Assembly (NCBI RefSeq): GCF_019649055.1
Contig: NW_026570670.1
Coordinates: forward strand, 1-21,247
Direction: 5' to 3'
Length of the DNA stretch: 21,247 nt
Source of the DNA: Paramacrobiotus metropolitanus
Lineage: Eukaryota > Tardigrada > Eutardigrada > Parachela > Macrobiotidae
A program made the translations under genes and the position numbers. Within the stretch, counting starts at the first letter, position 1; every line of letters begins with the position of its first letter. Below are positions 7,392 to 17,000 of this stretch, one piece after another. A model generated the notes under the pieces. It was not told where the DNA came from and made no database searches. It saw only the letters and a program-made list of their open reading frames with translations.

Positions 7392-9836
7392 CGCCGCGAG
7401 AAGTCCACTAACGAAGGTGCGAGACCCGACAGACTGCGCGCCCAGGTAACATCTATGATGCAGGATGGCAATGTTAAAGGCGCCATCAGAGTGTTGCTAG
7501 CGGATGACAAGCTTGCAGATATCAATGCCCGCACAGTGGAGTCACTTCGCGATAAGCATCCACCCGCACCAGATGATTGTCAGTTTCCACCGCCACCTGA
7601 CGATTCCATTCAAACTCCAGCAGTTTCTCCAGCCGAACTGATGTCAGCTGTTTTCAGCTTTCCGCCCGGATCTGCTGGAGGGGTTTTTGGCCTCCGCCCG
7701 CAACACCTGAAAGATCTGCTTGGCCGTAAGGATGACACTTTGAGTGAGCTATGTGTCGCTCTTGCAGACTTGTCTACCATGGCGCTCCAAAAAGAAGTAC
7801 CCGAGGACATCAGGCCATACATTTTTGGAGCGAATCTTGTGCCGCTGTGTAAGAAGGACGGCGGCTTGCGGCCAATAGCTGTCGGTGAAACTATCAGAAG
7901 AGTGTGGTCTAAGATCGTGAGTAAACGATGCGCTGACGAAGCCGCCGCGATGTTCCGACCTTCTCAAGTTGGTTTTGGGATCCGAGGAGGAGCGGAAGCG
8001 GCGGTGCATGCAGTTAGAAACTTCGCGGAAGCGGTACACACGGACGCAAAAGTGATCGTTAAACTGGATTTCCGAAATGCCTTTAACACACTGCGCCGTG
8101 ATGTTCTCCTTGCTGCCATACGTTCTAAATTCCCCGCTTATTACCGGTATTTTTGGCAATGTTATCGCCATTCGTCCCATCTGTCGTGTGGTGAATTTCA
8201 ACTTTCGTCAGAGACGGGAGTACAACAGGGAGATCCAAACGGCCCTTTTGGATACAGCCTGGCCACTCTACCACTTTATGATGACTTACCGTGCGAGGTT
8301 GCAGTTGGTTTTTTGGACGATGTCACACTCGCTGGACCGGCGGAGAAAGTGATAATGGCAGTGCGTTCAATAATATCTCGTGGTTTCAGAATGGGGCTGG
8401 AGCTGAACCTGGATAAATGTGAAGTTTATGCAGTGGGACAATTTTCTGCAGACCGCCAGCACGCTGTACAACGTGTGTTGAATGTATGGCCCGAGATGCG
8501 CGTCATTAAGGAAGGGGATTTTGTTCTCCTGGGAGCCCCCTTGACACCCGCATCGTGTGTCACGTTCCTACATAGCAAGTGTGCTCAGCTGAAAGTTTTT
8601 CTTGGCCGCCTTAAAGAAATACCAGCGCATTTTAGCCTGTACCTGTTGAAAAACTGTTTGTTAATTCCCAAGTTGTTATACGGCTTCCGCACATCAAGAT
8701 GCTACGAGCACGTGGCGCTTATGAAAACTATGGACGAATGTGTGCGCGCCGCCATGCAGTCCATGCTGAATATACGAGCCACAGATCTGCAGTGGAGCCA
8801 GATTACATTGCCAGTTAGGGATGGTGGACTGGGGCTACGAACTACTGAATCGATTGTCTTTCCTGCCTTTCTGGCATCGGCGTATTCGGTGATTGCGTTA
8901 GTCTCGGAAATCTACAAGCCCGCGACGGCGACGCTCCTGGATCCTGTAGTACAGCAGTGGGCGGAGTACACCCTTTGCGAGCCTCCAGCCGAAGAGAACA
9001 GAAAGTTCCAGTGGACATGGGATCGACCAACGATAGACCGTGTCGTATCCTCGTTGAGGTTAGCTGCCACGAATAAAACGGAAAAAGCCGTATTACTGGC
9101 TGCCCTGCACCGCGACTCTGGCGCTTGGTTAAATGCCCTCCCAGCACCTAATCTGCGTACATTCCTGCGAGACGAGGAAGTTAGAGTGGGTGTCGCTCTA
9201 CGCTTTGGGCTTCCTGTTGTAGAGGAACACGACTGTGTGAATTGTGGGAGTCATGTGGAAATTAACGGCCACCATGGACTGTCCTGTTCAAGCAGTAAAG
9301 GTAGATGGTCGCGGCATGTCGAACTGAACAATGAAGTTAAACGGGGCTTGGAGATTGCGGGTTATCCTTGCCAAAGCGAACCGGTCGGATTGTCTGCACG
9401 CAATAACAAGCGGCCAGACGGCATGACCTTGATTCCTGTGCGGGATGGTAAAGCGCTTGTGTGGGACGCGACCTGCTGGGATACTGTGGCGGTGTCTCAT
9501 GTGCATGCCAGCTCGAAGAAAGCGGGAAGTGTAGCACAACTCGCCGAAGCAAGCAAGCGTCGGACATACGATTTCATCGAAGAAATGGGATATCTGTTTT
9601 ACCCGCTGGCAGTCGAGACATTCGGGACTTTCGGAATGCCTTTTGCCGAGCTGATCCGTTTCGTCGGCAGAAAGATCCGTGAAGTTACAGGCGAACCTCG
9701 ATCTACCGCCTTTTTAAGACAACGATTTAGTTTAGCTGTAATCCGTGGAAATGCTGCAGCTGTTTTTGGTACACTGCCTGCACGTCCGAAGGCCACGAGT
9801 GGCTATAACGATTTTGGATGCTTTTTTAATGTTTAA
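7389..9836 (+). CDS. RLE-type LINE polyprotein: reverse transcriptase plus C-terminal endonuclease
   Basis: Open from 7389; the first ATG is at 7455 (793 codons, TAA end). The 22 codons before that ATG look coding, so the N terminus is probably missing rather than starting there. Numbering from the ATG: RT fingers PPGSAGG..GLRPQHLKDLL (70-89), KKDGGLRPIAVGETIRR (133-149), FGIRGGAEAAVHA, motif A KLDFRNAFN with Asp205, motif B GVQQGDPNGP (255-264), motif C FLDD (287-290). Then a knuckle C594-X2-C597-X8-H606-X4-C611, matching the CCHC motif of RLE LINEs, and an endonuclease core RPD (653-655), WDATCWD (Asp671, Asp676) and KRRTYDF (701-707). PD to Asp spacing is 15, slightly longer than in R2. 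It would make element cDNA at a nick it cuts itself. No stop or frameshift, so this copy is young or under constraint. The clade was not identified further. Confidence 0.8.
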   Translation, partial: HRREKSTNEGARPDRLRAQVTSMMQDGNVKGAIRVLLADDKLADINARTVESLRDKHPPAPDDCQFPPPPDDSIQTPAVSPAELMSAVFSFPPGSAGGVFGLRPQHLKDLLGRKDDTLSELCVALADLSTMALQKEVPEDIRPYIFGANLVPLCKKDGGLRPIAVGETIRRVWSKIVSKRCADEAAAMFRPSQVGFGIRGGAEAAVHAVRNFAEAVHTDAKVIVKLDFRNAFNTLRRDVLLAAIRSKFPAYYRYFWQCYRHSSHLSCGEFQLSSETGVQQGDPNGPFGYSLATLPLYDDLPCEVAVGFLDDVTLAGPAEKVIMAVRSIISRGFRMGLELNLDKCEVYAVGQFSADRQHAVQRVLNVWPEMRVIKEGDFVLLGAPLTPASCVTFLHSKCAQLKVFLGRLKEIPAHFSLYLLKNCLLIPKLLYGFRTSRCYEHVALMKTMDECVRAAMQSMLNIRATDLQWSQITLPVRDGGLGLRTTESIVFPAFLASAYSVIALVSEIYKPATATLLDPVVQQWAEYTLCEPPAEENRKFQWTWDRPTIDRVVSSLRLAATNKTEKAVLLAALHRDSGAWLNALPAPNLRTFLRDEEVRVGVALRFGLPVVEEHDCVNCGSHVEINGHHGLSCSSSKGRWSRHVELNNEVKRGLEIAGYPCQSEPVGLSARNNKRPDGMTLIPVRDGKALVWDATCWDTVAVSHVHASSKKAGSVAQLAEASKRRTYDFIEEMGYLFYPLAVETFGTFGMPFAELIRFVGRKIREVTGEPRSTAFLRQRFSLAVIRGNAAAVFGTLPARPKATSGYNDFGCFFNV

Positions 9837-9990
9837 ATTCGATCATTTTTATTAGTGTAAATCAGCGCAGGCATGTTGTTATGTATACTGGCTGTTGTCG
9901 ATAAAAACTGAAAAAGAGAAAGATCGAGAAAGTGTAAGAATAATAGAAAGTACGAGTAAAGCCGTCACTTTACGTACTGTACTGCTATAT
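7389..9990 (+). mobile_element. Non-LTR retrotransposon with restriction-like endonuclease (RLE class)
   Basis: One ORF with RT followed by a CCHC knuckle and a PD-(D/E)XK-type endonuclease, the arrangement of RLE LINEs such as R2, as opposed to the EEP class seen at 2884-5758. The 5' end appears cut at the 45-bp repeat: family members normally have a longer N-terminal region. The 3' boundary is a guess; no tail is obvious after 9836. Confidence 0.7.
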
Positions 9991-11049
9991 TTCGTCACTT
10001 ATTAAATTTTACGCTAATGCTAATTTTAAGTTGGCCTTTCGCCACTGCCTTGTTAACGTGATTTGAAACGTAACGCTTCACGAAAAGGGTGCATGCAGCA
10101 GGTTATGCTCTCTAATAAGACTGTAGAATCATTGCCAGATGGTTAACAAAACATTTCATTCATGTGTTTTGCAGTATTTACTGCCTGCCATGACAAACAA
10201 GCAAGTTATGGCAAAAACTCTAACTGAATATTGTAGTGCTGTATTTTCGCGGGTTTATAGTGTAGCGCGTAGGTTTGCGCTGCCTTCGCTTGGTTGAAGG
10301 CGGAATTTTCTGTTCGGCACCAGAATTGTGAAATTCGGTCGTTGCTCAGTCGTGTGTGGTCGGAGCTACCCAGACAATCGCCAAACCCGTTCAGCACAAC
10401 GAAATTAGGTCATCCACCATCGGTATTTGGAATAGCTGTTCTAATGGTAGATCCAGAATGGATCCACAGACGGAGACAGAAACGGAATCTATCCCGTGGA
10501 GTGAGCGACACGATCTGGGTCGCGAGCTATGCGGAAACACAAAACGTCGCACCGTAATCGCTGACTTTTAATAATATTGAAAATTCCGACAACAGAAAAT
10601 CAACACTGATCGGCGCAGCTCGATCGTAAAGCGTGGAGCCCGTTCAACAGCGTGCAACGCTGTGCAGCACGTGCTATGCCGCGCCCACTAACAAAACACA
10701 AGCCAATCAGAAGCGAGACACGACACAGGCCATAATCCAAAGGCGTAGCGCCTAGCGCCACGGACGTGAACGCCAGTGAGCCTCGTCTCACATGCCTCTG
10801 GGGGGATGCCGAGCTCCGTTGAGGCTGGACACACTCCCGAATCCACGAAAAGACGGTCGCCGGTGTCTGTGCGTGCTCAAAAACATCAAATTCTCTTATT
10901 CCATTTATCACATCAATTCCAAATGCACTGTGTGAATTAAAGAGATCTGTATCAAATACTATTCCATATCACTTCTAATACAAAAACAGATCAACAGTTA
11001 TAAGATCAACAAAAGTATTAATCAAATGTAGACTAGGATCCTCCCGTTC
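9837..11049. other. Intergenic / LINE 3' region, no recognised gene
   Basis: After the LINE stop comes AT-rich sequence with a purine-rich stretch near 9910-9960. Small ORFs (for example 10294-10557 and 10600-10911) show no domain. Between 10640 and 10760 GC content rises and short hairpins occur, such as CAGCG-tgcaa-CGCTG and the palindrome AGCACGTGCT. I see nothing further that can be supported. Confidence 0.5.
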
Positions 11050-11169
11050 TGACTCGTAAAGGTCACAGGTCCTGTCCACCGTTTTCCGCACTTTTGGCCT
11101 ATTCCGCTCTGTTGAGCAATTCCGCGCATCCGTAGTGCGACTTTTCATCACAATCCGCTTGAGAATCAG

Positions 11170-11540
11170 GTGCGTATCAAGTACGACTTAGAGAATACTG
11201 CTTCAGTCTTTGGAATAGGGTGCGTATCAATTGTACGACTTCAAATGAGATCCATAAAGGTCATGGAGGGACGTCAATGAAGACAAGCGTAGTTCGCTTC
11301 CTCCCTAGTAAAGGTCATCCTTTGTTAAGACAATCCGTTGAGATGTGCGACTCAATTTGGGTTAATGATCCCAAAGGTCATGCGACTTGAATTCCATTAC
11401 GGTGACTCTATTGGGCAATTGATGATCCCAAAGGTCATCCCACTCGTCAAAACTTCCATTAAAGGTCATGGAGGGACTTAGCCGATTGTTTACGACTTTC
11501 AAGCACTTCTTCGCTTGCCTCCCTGGTAAAGCTTTCACTT
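11170..11540. repeat. Degenerate interspersed direct repeats left of the gypsy element
   Basis: Pairs of near-identical segments: TGCGTATCAA...GTACGACTT at 11171 and 11221; AAAGGTCATGGAGGGAC at 11256 and 11461 (spacing 205); TCGCTTCCTCCCTAGTAAAG near 11294 and a close variant ending GGTAAAG near 11510; GATCCCAAAGGTCAT near 11368 and 11426. The octamer sits in several of the repeated blocks. The region is probably untranslated or LTR-like. Confidence 0.65.
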
Positions 11541-11586
11541 TGACCTTTCCGTCGCACATCCAACTTCAGTATGCCTCGAGCGGCCA

Positions 11587-12010
11587 GAGTGCCGGCAAGT
11601 TTACCGTAGCATCTCTGATGGGGCCGGCTAGTTACCGCATTGAGTTTACCCCATGAAATTTCCACCTTAAGTCTTTTACTCTTGTTCGCCGCTTGTGGCT
11701 AACATTACTACGAGAAATCCGGCTTGGTTACCGTAGTTTTTTCTCGTTTTAATTCTAACACTGAATCGCCTGAAAAGAGTGCCGGCGCAGTTTACCGTAA
11801 CAACTCTAATGAGGCCGGCTGATTGCCGCATTAAGTTAACCTCATCAATATTCCACCTGTTGTCTTTCTCTTTTCGCCGCTTGTGGCCCTGTTTCGTATT
11901 CAAGAGATCCGGCTTGATTACCGTTGTTTCTCTTGTGCATTTATAACACTGAGTCGCTTAGAGAGGAGAGCCGGCTAACTGCCGTAACTACTCCCTTGGG
12001 GCCGGCTTTA
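11587..12010. repeat. About 190-bp tandem repeat, two full copies and a partial third
   Basis: Units begin at GTGCCGGC near 11589, GTGCCGGC near 11779 and GAGCCGGC near 11968 (periods 190 and 189). Each full unit contains three copies of CCGGCNNRNTTACCGYR (at 11592, 11624, 11719; 11782, 11815, 11909; then 11971 and 12002), spaced about 32, 95 and 62 bases. They also share CGCCGCTTGTGG and a CTGARTCGC segment. This stretch has no octamers, unlike both sides. Confidence 0.85.
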
Positions 12011-12059
12011 TAGACCGAATCAATTTCAACCCCAATAGATACTCCACATGATTTCTTTT

Positions 12060-13550
12060 AGGCAATTCTGTGCTATAAACGCTGCAAACAACAAATACAC
12101 AAATACAGTTTAAGTTAACATGTTACGTGACCTTTATACTTAACCATGATATTCGCTTCTGATGATCTTTCATGACCTTTTTCTTTACATCATTAAGGTC
12201 ATTTGCTTCATTCACGCGGTGACCTTTCACATTTTGTCGTTTACGCCAGTTCAAGTGCTCCATCGATAACTAATTAGCATTCAACTGTTTCCGATCTGTT
12301 CGCCATTATTCGAGTACAAAATTCTTCCATTTCGAAGTTGGCAGCGTTGTAACTCAAAAAGGTCATGTCGTTCCATTTGTTCGTCATATATTATCCAATG
12401 TCGCATCAGTTATGACCCTTCTCCACGCATTTTTGTTGTGTTCTGGTAACATGTATCATTTCGCTTATGTACCGCCTGTATCCGGTTTCTGGGGGAATGC
12501 CGAGTGCGTTGGTTCTGTTTCCTGATTCTGTTTCTCATCGATTGACAATCTCGCCAATGATCCGGACGAAGACTGAGTCGATTTCGGTTCGTCAGTCTTC
12601 TCTTTTCTCGGCTAAGTCTCGTGACCTTTTAATTTCTCGGTCGTCAATGGAATCTCTTGACCTTTAGGTTGCGCTTCCTTCTCCACGGTTCGAGACGTCT
12701 CTTGACCTTTAGACTGTTCGTCTTTTTCTGTCAAAGTTCCGTGACCTTTCAGTTGGTCTTTCACTTGACCTTTCACTTGAACCTTACACTTGGTTCGTTT
12801 GACTTTTGACCTTGACCTTATAGTTTTCGGTGATCTGGCTTCACAATCTCGTCTGCTGACCTTTCATTTTTACTGATCTAGATCTTTCGTGACCTTTTGG
12901 CTGTTCCATTTGAATTTCTGCCGGAGTCTGTTAACCTTTCGATTGACTTTCCACTTCTTCCGCTTTTGCTTCAGTCGACGTCTGCACTTCATTTTGAACT
13001 TCAGTTAGAGTCCGATGACCTTTCAACTGGACGACAATTTCTAAGGATTCCGGACTTTCGTGACCTTTTCGTTGTTCCATTTGAATTTCGGTCGGAGTAT
13101 CTTGACCTTTCGATAACCTTTCGCTTCTCTCGTATGATTCAGTCCGAGTCCGATGACCTTTCGACTGGAGGACCTTCCTGTTGACTTTTCATCTATGATG
13201 ACCTTTCTGGTGTCCGTTTCGATGACCTTTTGACCTTTTAACATTTTTGATGACTTTTCGTCAGAGTTTGGTGACCTTTCCACTATCAACGAAAACGATA
13301 ACGATTGGCTGGTGTACTTTGTATGACCTTTACACGTTCCGAACTTCTATTTTTAGTGCCATTGATCCCATTAATCATGTTTATGTGGGTTATTTGTTTT
13401 CTCGTCCTTTAGTTATCCGATCAAGAAGTTCTTTCTCGGCTGCATCCTCAGGTTCGCCTTTTTGGGTCAATAAGTCCGTAGGGGTCGGTTTCTTTTTCTT
13501 CTGTTTGGCTTTCCGCTCGTTAATTGCTTTCGCTATATCACGGCCCAATT
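12060..13550. other. Octamer-dense region downstream of pol, no intact gene
   Basis: There are no long ORFs; short minus-strand frames (for example 13041-13289) consist largely of lysine/valine/threonine runs created by repeated AAGGTCA. Between 12622 and 13324 the octamer recurs every 24-52 bases, most often 39-45. This could be the 3' UTR and U3 of the element or a worn coding tail. Confidence 0.6.
12880..13180. repeat. Diverged tandem duplication of about 171 bp
   Basis: TTTCGTGACCTTTT followed by TGTTCCATTTGAATTTC and a CGGAGT block starts near 12885 and again near 13056. Both copies go on to CCTTTCGAT and later to GAGTCCGATGACCTTTC. The second copy is shorter by an internal gap. The octamers are kept in both while the text between them has diverged; one site is TTAACCTTT in copy 1 and TTGACCTTT in copy 2. 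Confidence 0.75.
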
Positions 13551-13552
13551 GT

Positions 13553-14041
13553 TCAGCTTTTGATTTGACCGCTTCTATCTCCTCTTCTCTCTTTTTGTGA
13601 GGTCATTCTCATTACCGGTAACAGTGCGTGGTTCGAAAAATTCGGGTCACGCTCTGACATCTCAGCGTCCGTACGCTGTTTCGAAAGGTCATCCTTATCT
13701 TCGGTAGCGGTGCGTGGTTCGAAAAAGGATTGTTGCAGGTCCTTTTTGGAAGTACGCTCTGGTACTTTAGAGGTCGGTTCGTTGTCTTGTTCCAGTGACC
13801 TTTCTGCCAAATTACCAGCCTCCGCGTTCAACTTGATTGTGACTGCTGTTTCAAAATCCTTATCCTCTTTCTTCTTTCTTCCTCTTTTCTTTGTAGATTT
13901 GTTTTCTTTCTCCCTTTCAGGTAGCGGAGGTGGTTCGAAAAAAGGTTCTTTTTGAGGAGTATGCTCTGCGCCCTTATCCACTTTTCCTTTCAGGTAGCAG
14001 AGGTGGTTCGAAAAATTGATTGGTACCATTTTTCGAAGCAA
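13553..14041 (-). pseudogene. Detached C-terminal tail of gypsy pol, repetitive and charged
   Basis: This frame continues where pol ends, one base out of register in an A-run near 13985. It encodes a hydrophilic tail of lysine, glutamate and arginine (a KKRGRKKKEDKD run) with motif copies FFEPPPLPER and FFEPRTATE and a variant FSNHALLP. No fold is recognised; it is probably disordered. It lies after the integrase, where some gypsy elements have a chromodomain or an env gene; neither is visible here. Confidence 0.55.
13618..14017 (-). repeat. Four copies of an FFEP-coding motif (a fifth at 19718-19739)
   Basis: The plus strand reads GTGGTTCGAAAAA at 13628, 13714, 13930 and 14003, and GTGGTTCGAAAA at 19728, each preceded by a GGTARC-type block. 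Most are followed 10-30 bases on by an ACGCTCT-like block. On the sense strand they encode FFEPP/FFEPR followed by L/A-P/T. The core TTCGAA is palindromic. Confidence 0.8.
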
Positions 14042-17000
14042 GCTCGGCTTCTTCCGTTTCTTTTTCGTTCAACATTCGTTGCGAATCTTTCTCGTCGGGT
14101 AATGGCGGATGCCACGGCTTTAACCGATCAATAGAAACCACTTTTAGATCCGCTTCCTTCTTCGGATTCTGCTCGATGACCTCCGCTTCATTTGTTCGCG
14201 GGAAGCTAAGAATTTTCCACACTTTATCGTACTTCGACTTGAAATCCGACTGATTTTCTTTTTTTCCTTGTTTAGTATCTTTTGGAAGTCGTATAAGTAC
14301 CAAATCGCCCACTTTGAAATTCGGCTCCGATTTCTTCTTATTATAAATTTCCGCATTCTTCTCATATGCGTCTTTGATGTTACATCTCGCCACTTCTTCG
14401 GCAAAGGTCAAGTTCTTTTTCATGGTCTCTACCCATTCATCTGGAGTCCCATAGTCGTCGGGTATATTCGTTTTTGTGACCACATCTTCCGGCATTGTCA
14501 TTTCTCTGCCGTGCAGCATATAGTATGCTGAATATCCCGTTGTGGCGTGCACGACTCTGTTCATCGCCGAAATGACGTATGGGAGATACTTGTTAAACTT
14601 TCGTTCGTTTCCCGCTTTCAGGTATTGCGCCAAGCCATCAGCAATGGTCTGCATCTGTCTTTCTACTTGGCCTTGACCTTCTGGATGATACGCCGTTCCA
14701 AATGTGTGTTTAATCTTAAATACATTGGTGACCTTTGTCAACACTTCGGCTGTGAAGTGCCGTCCACGATCCGTATGTAGGATGTGCGGTGCTCCGTGTA
14801 CCAATATCACGTGCTTTACAAAGACTTTCGCGAATTCTTTAGCCGTTGCCGTCTTCATTGGTACCGCAATCACATATTTCGTCAGTTGATCAATAAACAC
14901 CGCTATGTATTTGTATCCACGTTTCTTCGTTGGCAACAGCGGTCCCTTCAAGTCCGCGTAGACTCGGAAGAATGGGTGTCCAACTTTTATCTCCTGTAGT
15001 TTACCGGTGGGCATTTCCTCGGTGTCTTTATGAAATTGGCATCCTTGGCAAGCAAGTATGTAATTCTTCACGTCAGTGCTCATTCTGTCCCAATAGTAGC
15101 GCAATCTTATTGCTGACAGAGTCTTTTCAAATCCCAAATGGCCTGCTGCTTTCTCGTCGTGCAATGCGTGGATTATCGGTCTTCGCATTGACAACGGTAC
15201 CACATATGACCTTTCAAGTCTCCCATTTTTATCCTTTACTCGGTACAGTATGCCGTTCCACAACTGGTAATGCACTTCAAATTTGGATCTCGTTTCGGCG
15301 TCTGGTAGATGTTCCAGCTCGTCTATTATCATCGCCAGATGAGGATCTTTCAGCTGTTTGTTTCGCAACTGCAAGTTTGAATCATCAACCTCTTCTTCGT
15401 CGCCTTGCAGGTTGACAATGCGAACTGTCGCTGTACTGAGTTCATTCCAATCCTTGATGACCTTGCATCGTGGTAACGGTTTATACCGCCTTTTCACCTG
15501 TTTTGGGAATCTCAACAGTTTGATTGGGCATTCGTTCAACGCTTGTGCCACTTTGTCCGTTTCCCAAAGGTCATCTCTATTCTCCGCTCTATCATCAAGT
15601 CCCGTGACCTTTCCGTTCTGCGTTTGAGATTCCGCGTCAAGTCCGGTGACCTTTAAGTCACTAACGGCGGGCAACCAGCTTCTCACTCGGTTCACTTTTG
15701 CTTCGTTTTCAGCCGACTCGTTCGCCGTAGCTGAAGTGACCTTTAATCGTTTCTCCCTCTGTTCCACCATCTGCAGGAACAGCTGTCCAACTTCGATTGC
15801 CGGTTCCTTCGTATCAAACTCCTTCTTGTAATCCTCGAAATTCGGAATCTCGTCAAATTCTTCTTCGTGACACGTCGGACCTTCAATTGGCGCTCTTGAT
15901 AACGCGTCCGCGTTGTCACAATATTTTCCCGGTTTGTATTCGATTTTAAACTGGTGACCTTGTAATGCCATAGCCCATCTTGTCAGTCGCGGGTTCATTC
16001 CAACTTTATTTGTTTCTGACCTTAGCAAGTTCGTCAACGCCTGATGATCCGTCCTTACGGTGAATTCTGCGTAATCTATATACGGCTTGAATTTCCTGAC
16101 AGCGAACACTACTGCCAGACATTCCCATTCTGTTACACCGTAATTCTTCTCCGCTCCATGTAGGACACGACTGGCGTACGCGATCGGATGTCCATCTTGT
16201 GACAGTACGGCTCCGATTCCCTCTTTGCTCGCGTCGCATTCAATAACGGTCGGTTTCGCGGGGTCGAACTTTGCCAGTACTGGACCTTCACACAACAACT
16301 TCTTCAAACTATTGAACTCTTCTTCATGTACTGCAGTCCAGTCCTTTTTCACGTGTTTATCTTGTCTCAGCAACTCATACAAGTGGCAAGTCTTCTGTGC
16401 GTATCCCATTATGAACTTGCGATAATAATTCGCCAGTCCAAGGAATGACCTTAATTGTCTTTCAGTCTGAGGCCGTTTGAACTCGGAGACCGCGGTGACC
16501 TTTTCCGGATCCATACGAATTCCGTCTTCGCTGAGTATATGACCCAGAAATCCCATTTGTCTCATTCCAAATTCGCACTTAGTTGGTTTAATCGTGAATC
16601 CCGCTTCAACCAGACTCATTAAGACATTTCGCAGATTCTGCATGAAGATCGCCCAAGTCTTTCCGGCGAAGATTACGTCGTCAATGTACCCGAAAACGCA
16701 ACCCTTTCTTTTCGCTTTCGAAAGTACTTTATCCATACACAATTGAAACGTTGCTGGTCCGTTGCATACGCCAAATGGCATTCTTTTAAATCGGTACATT
16801 CCATCTTGTGTTACAAAGGTCGTCTTGTTGATTGACGCTGGATCCATTGGGATCTGCCAGAATCCACTTTGCAAGTCCATTTTCCCGTAATATTTGTTGC
16901 CTGCACACGCGTCGAGCAATTCATCTGGATTCGGTAGCGGGTAATTATTCTTTCTCGTTAGCTTGTTAAGCATGATATAATTGACGCAAAATCTTGTCCC

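Noticed and set aside
7336-9925. AAAAGAGAAAGATC occurs just before the RLE LINE (7336) and after its stop (9911), as if a target-site duplication.
   Set aside because: Low-complexity purine sequence, a short match, and the left copy lies before the 45-bp repeat rather than at the element edge.
10356-10571. Small ORF with a TETETES run near 10455, considered as a gene start.
   Set aside because: No domain, no continuation, and composition explained by a short repeat.
10798-12518. A similar segment, CTGGGGG(G/A)ATGCCGAG, at about 10798 and 12489, considered as a pair of LTR ends.
   Set aside because: Similarity does not extend beyond about 20-30 bases on either side.
13041-13289. Minus-strand ORF rich in RKVI/KVT, considered as an env-like or third ORF.
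   Set aside because: Most of its apparent peptide pattern is produced by repeated AAGGTCA; no signal peptide or membrane segment.
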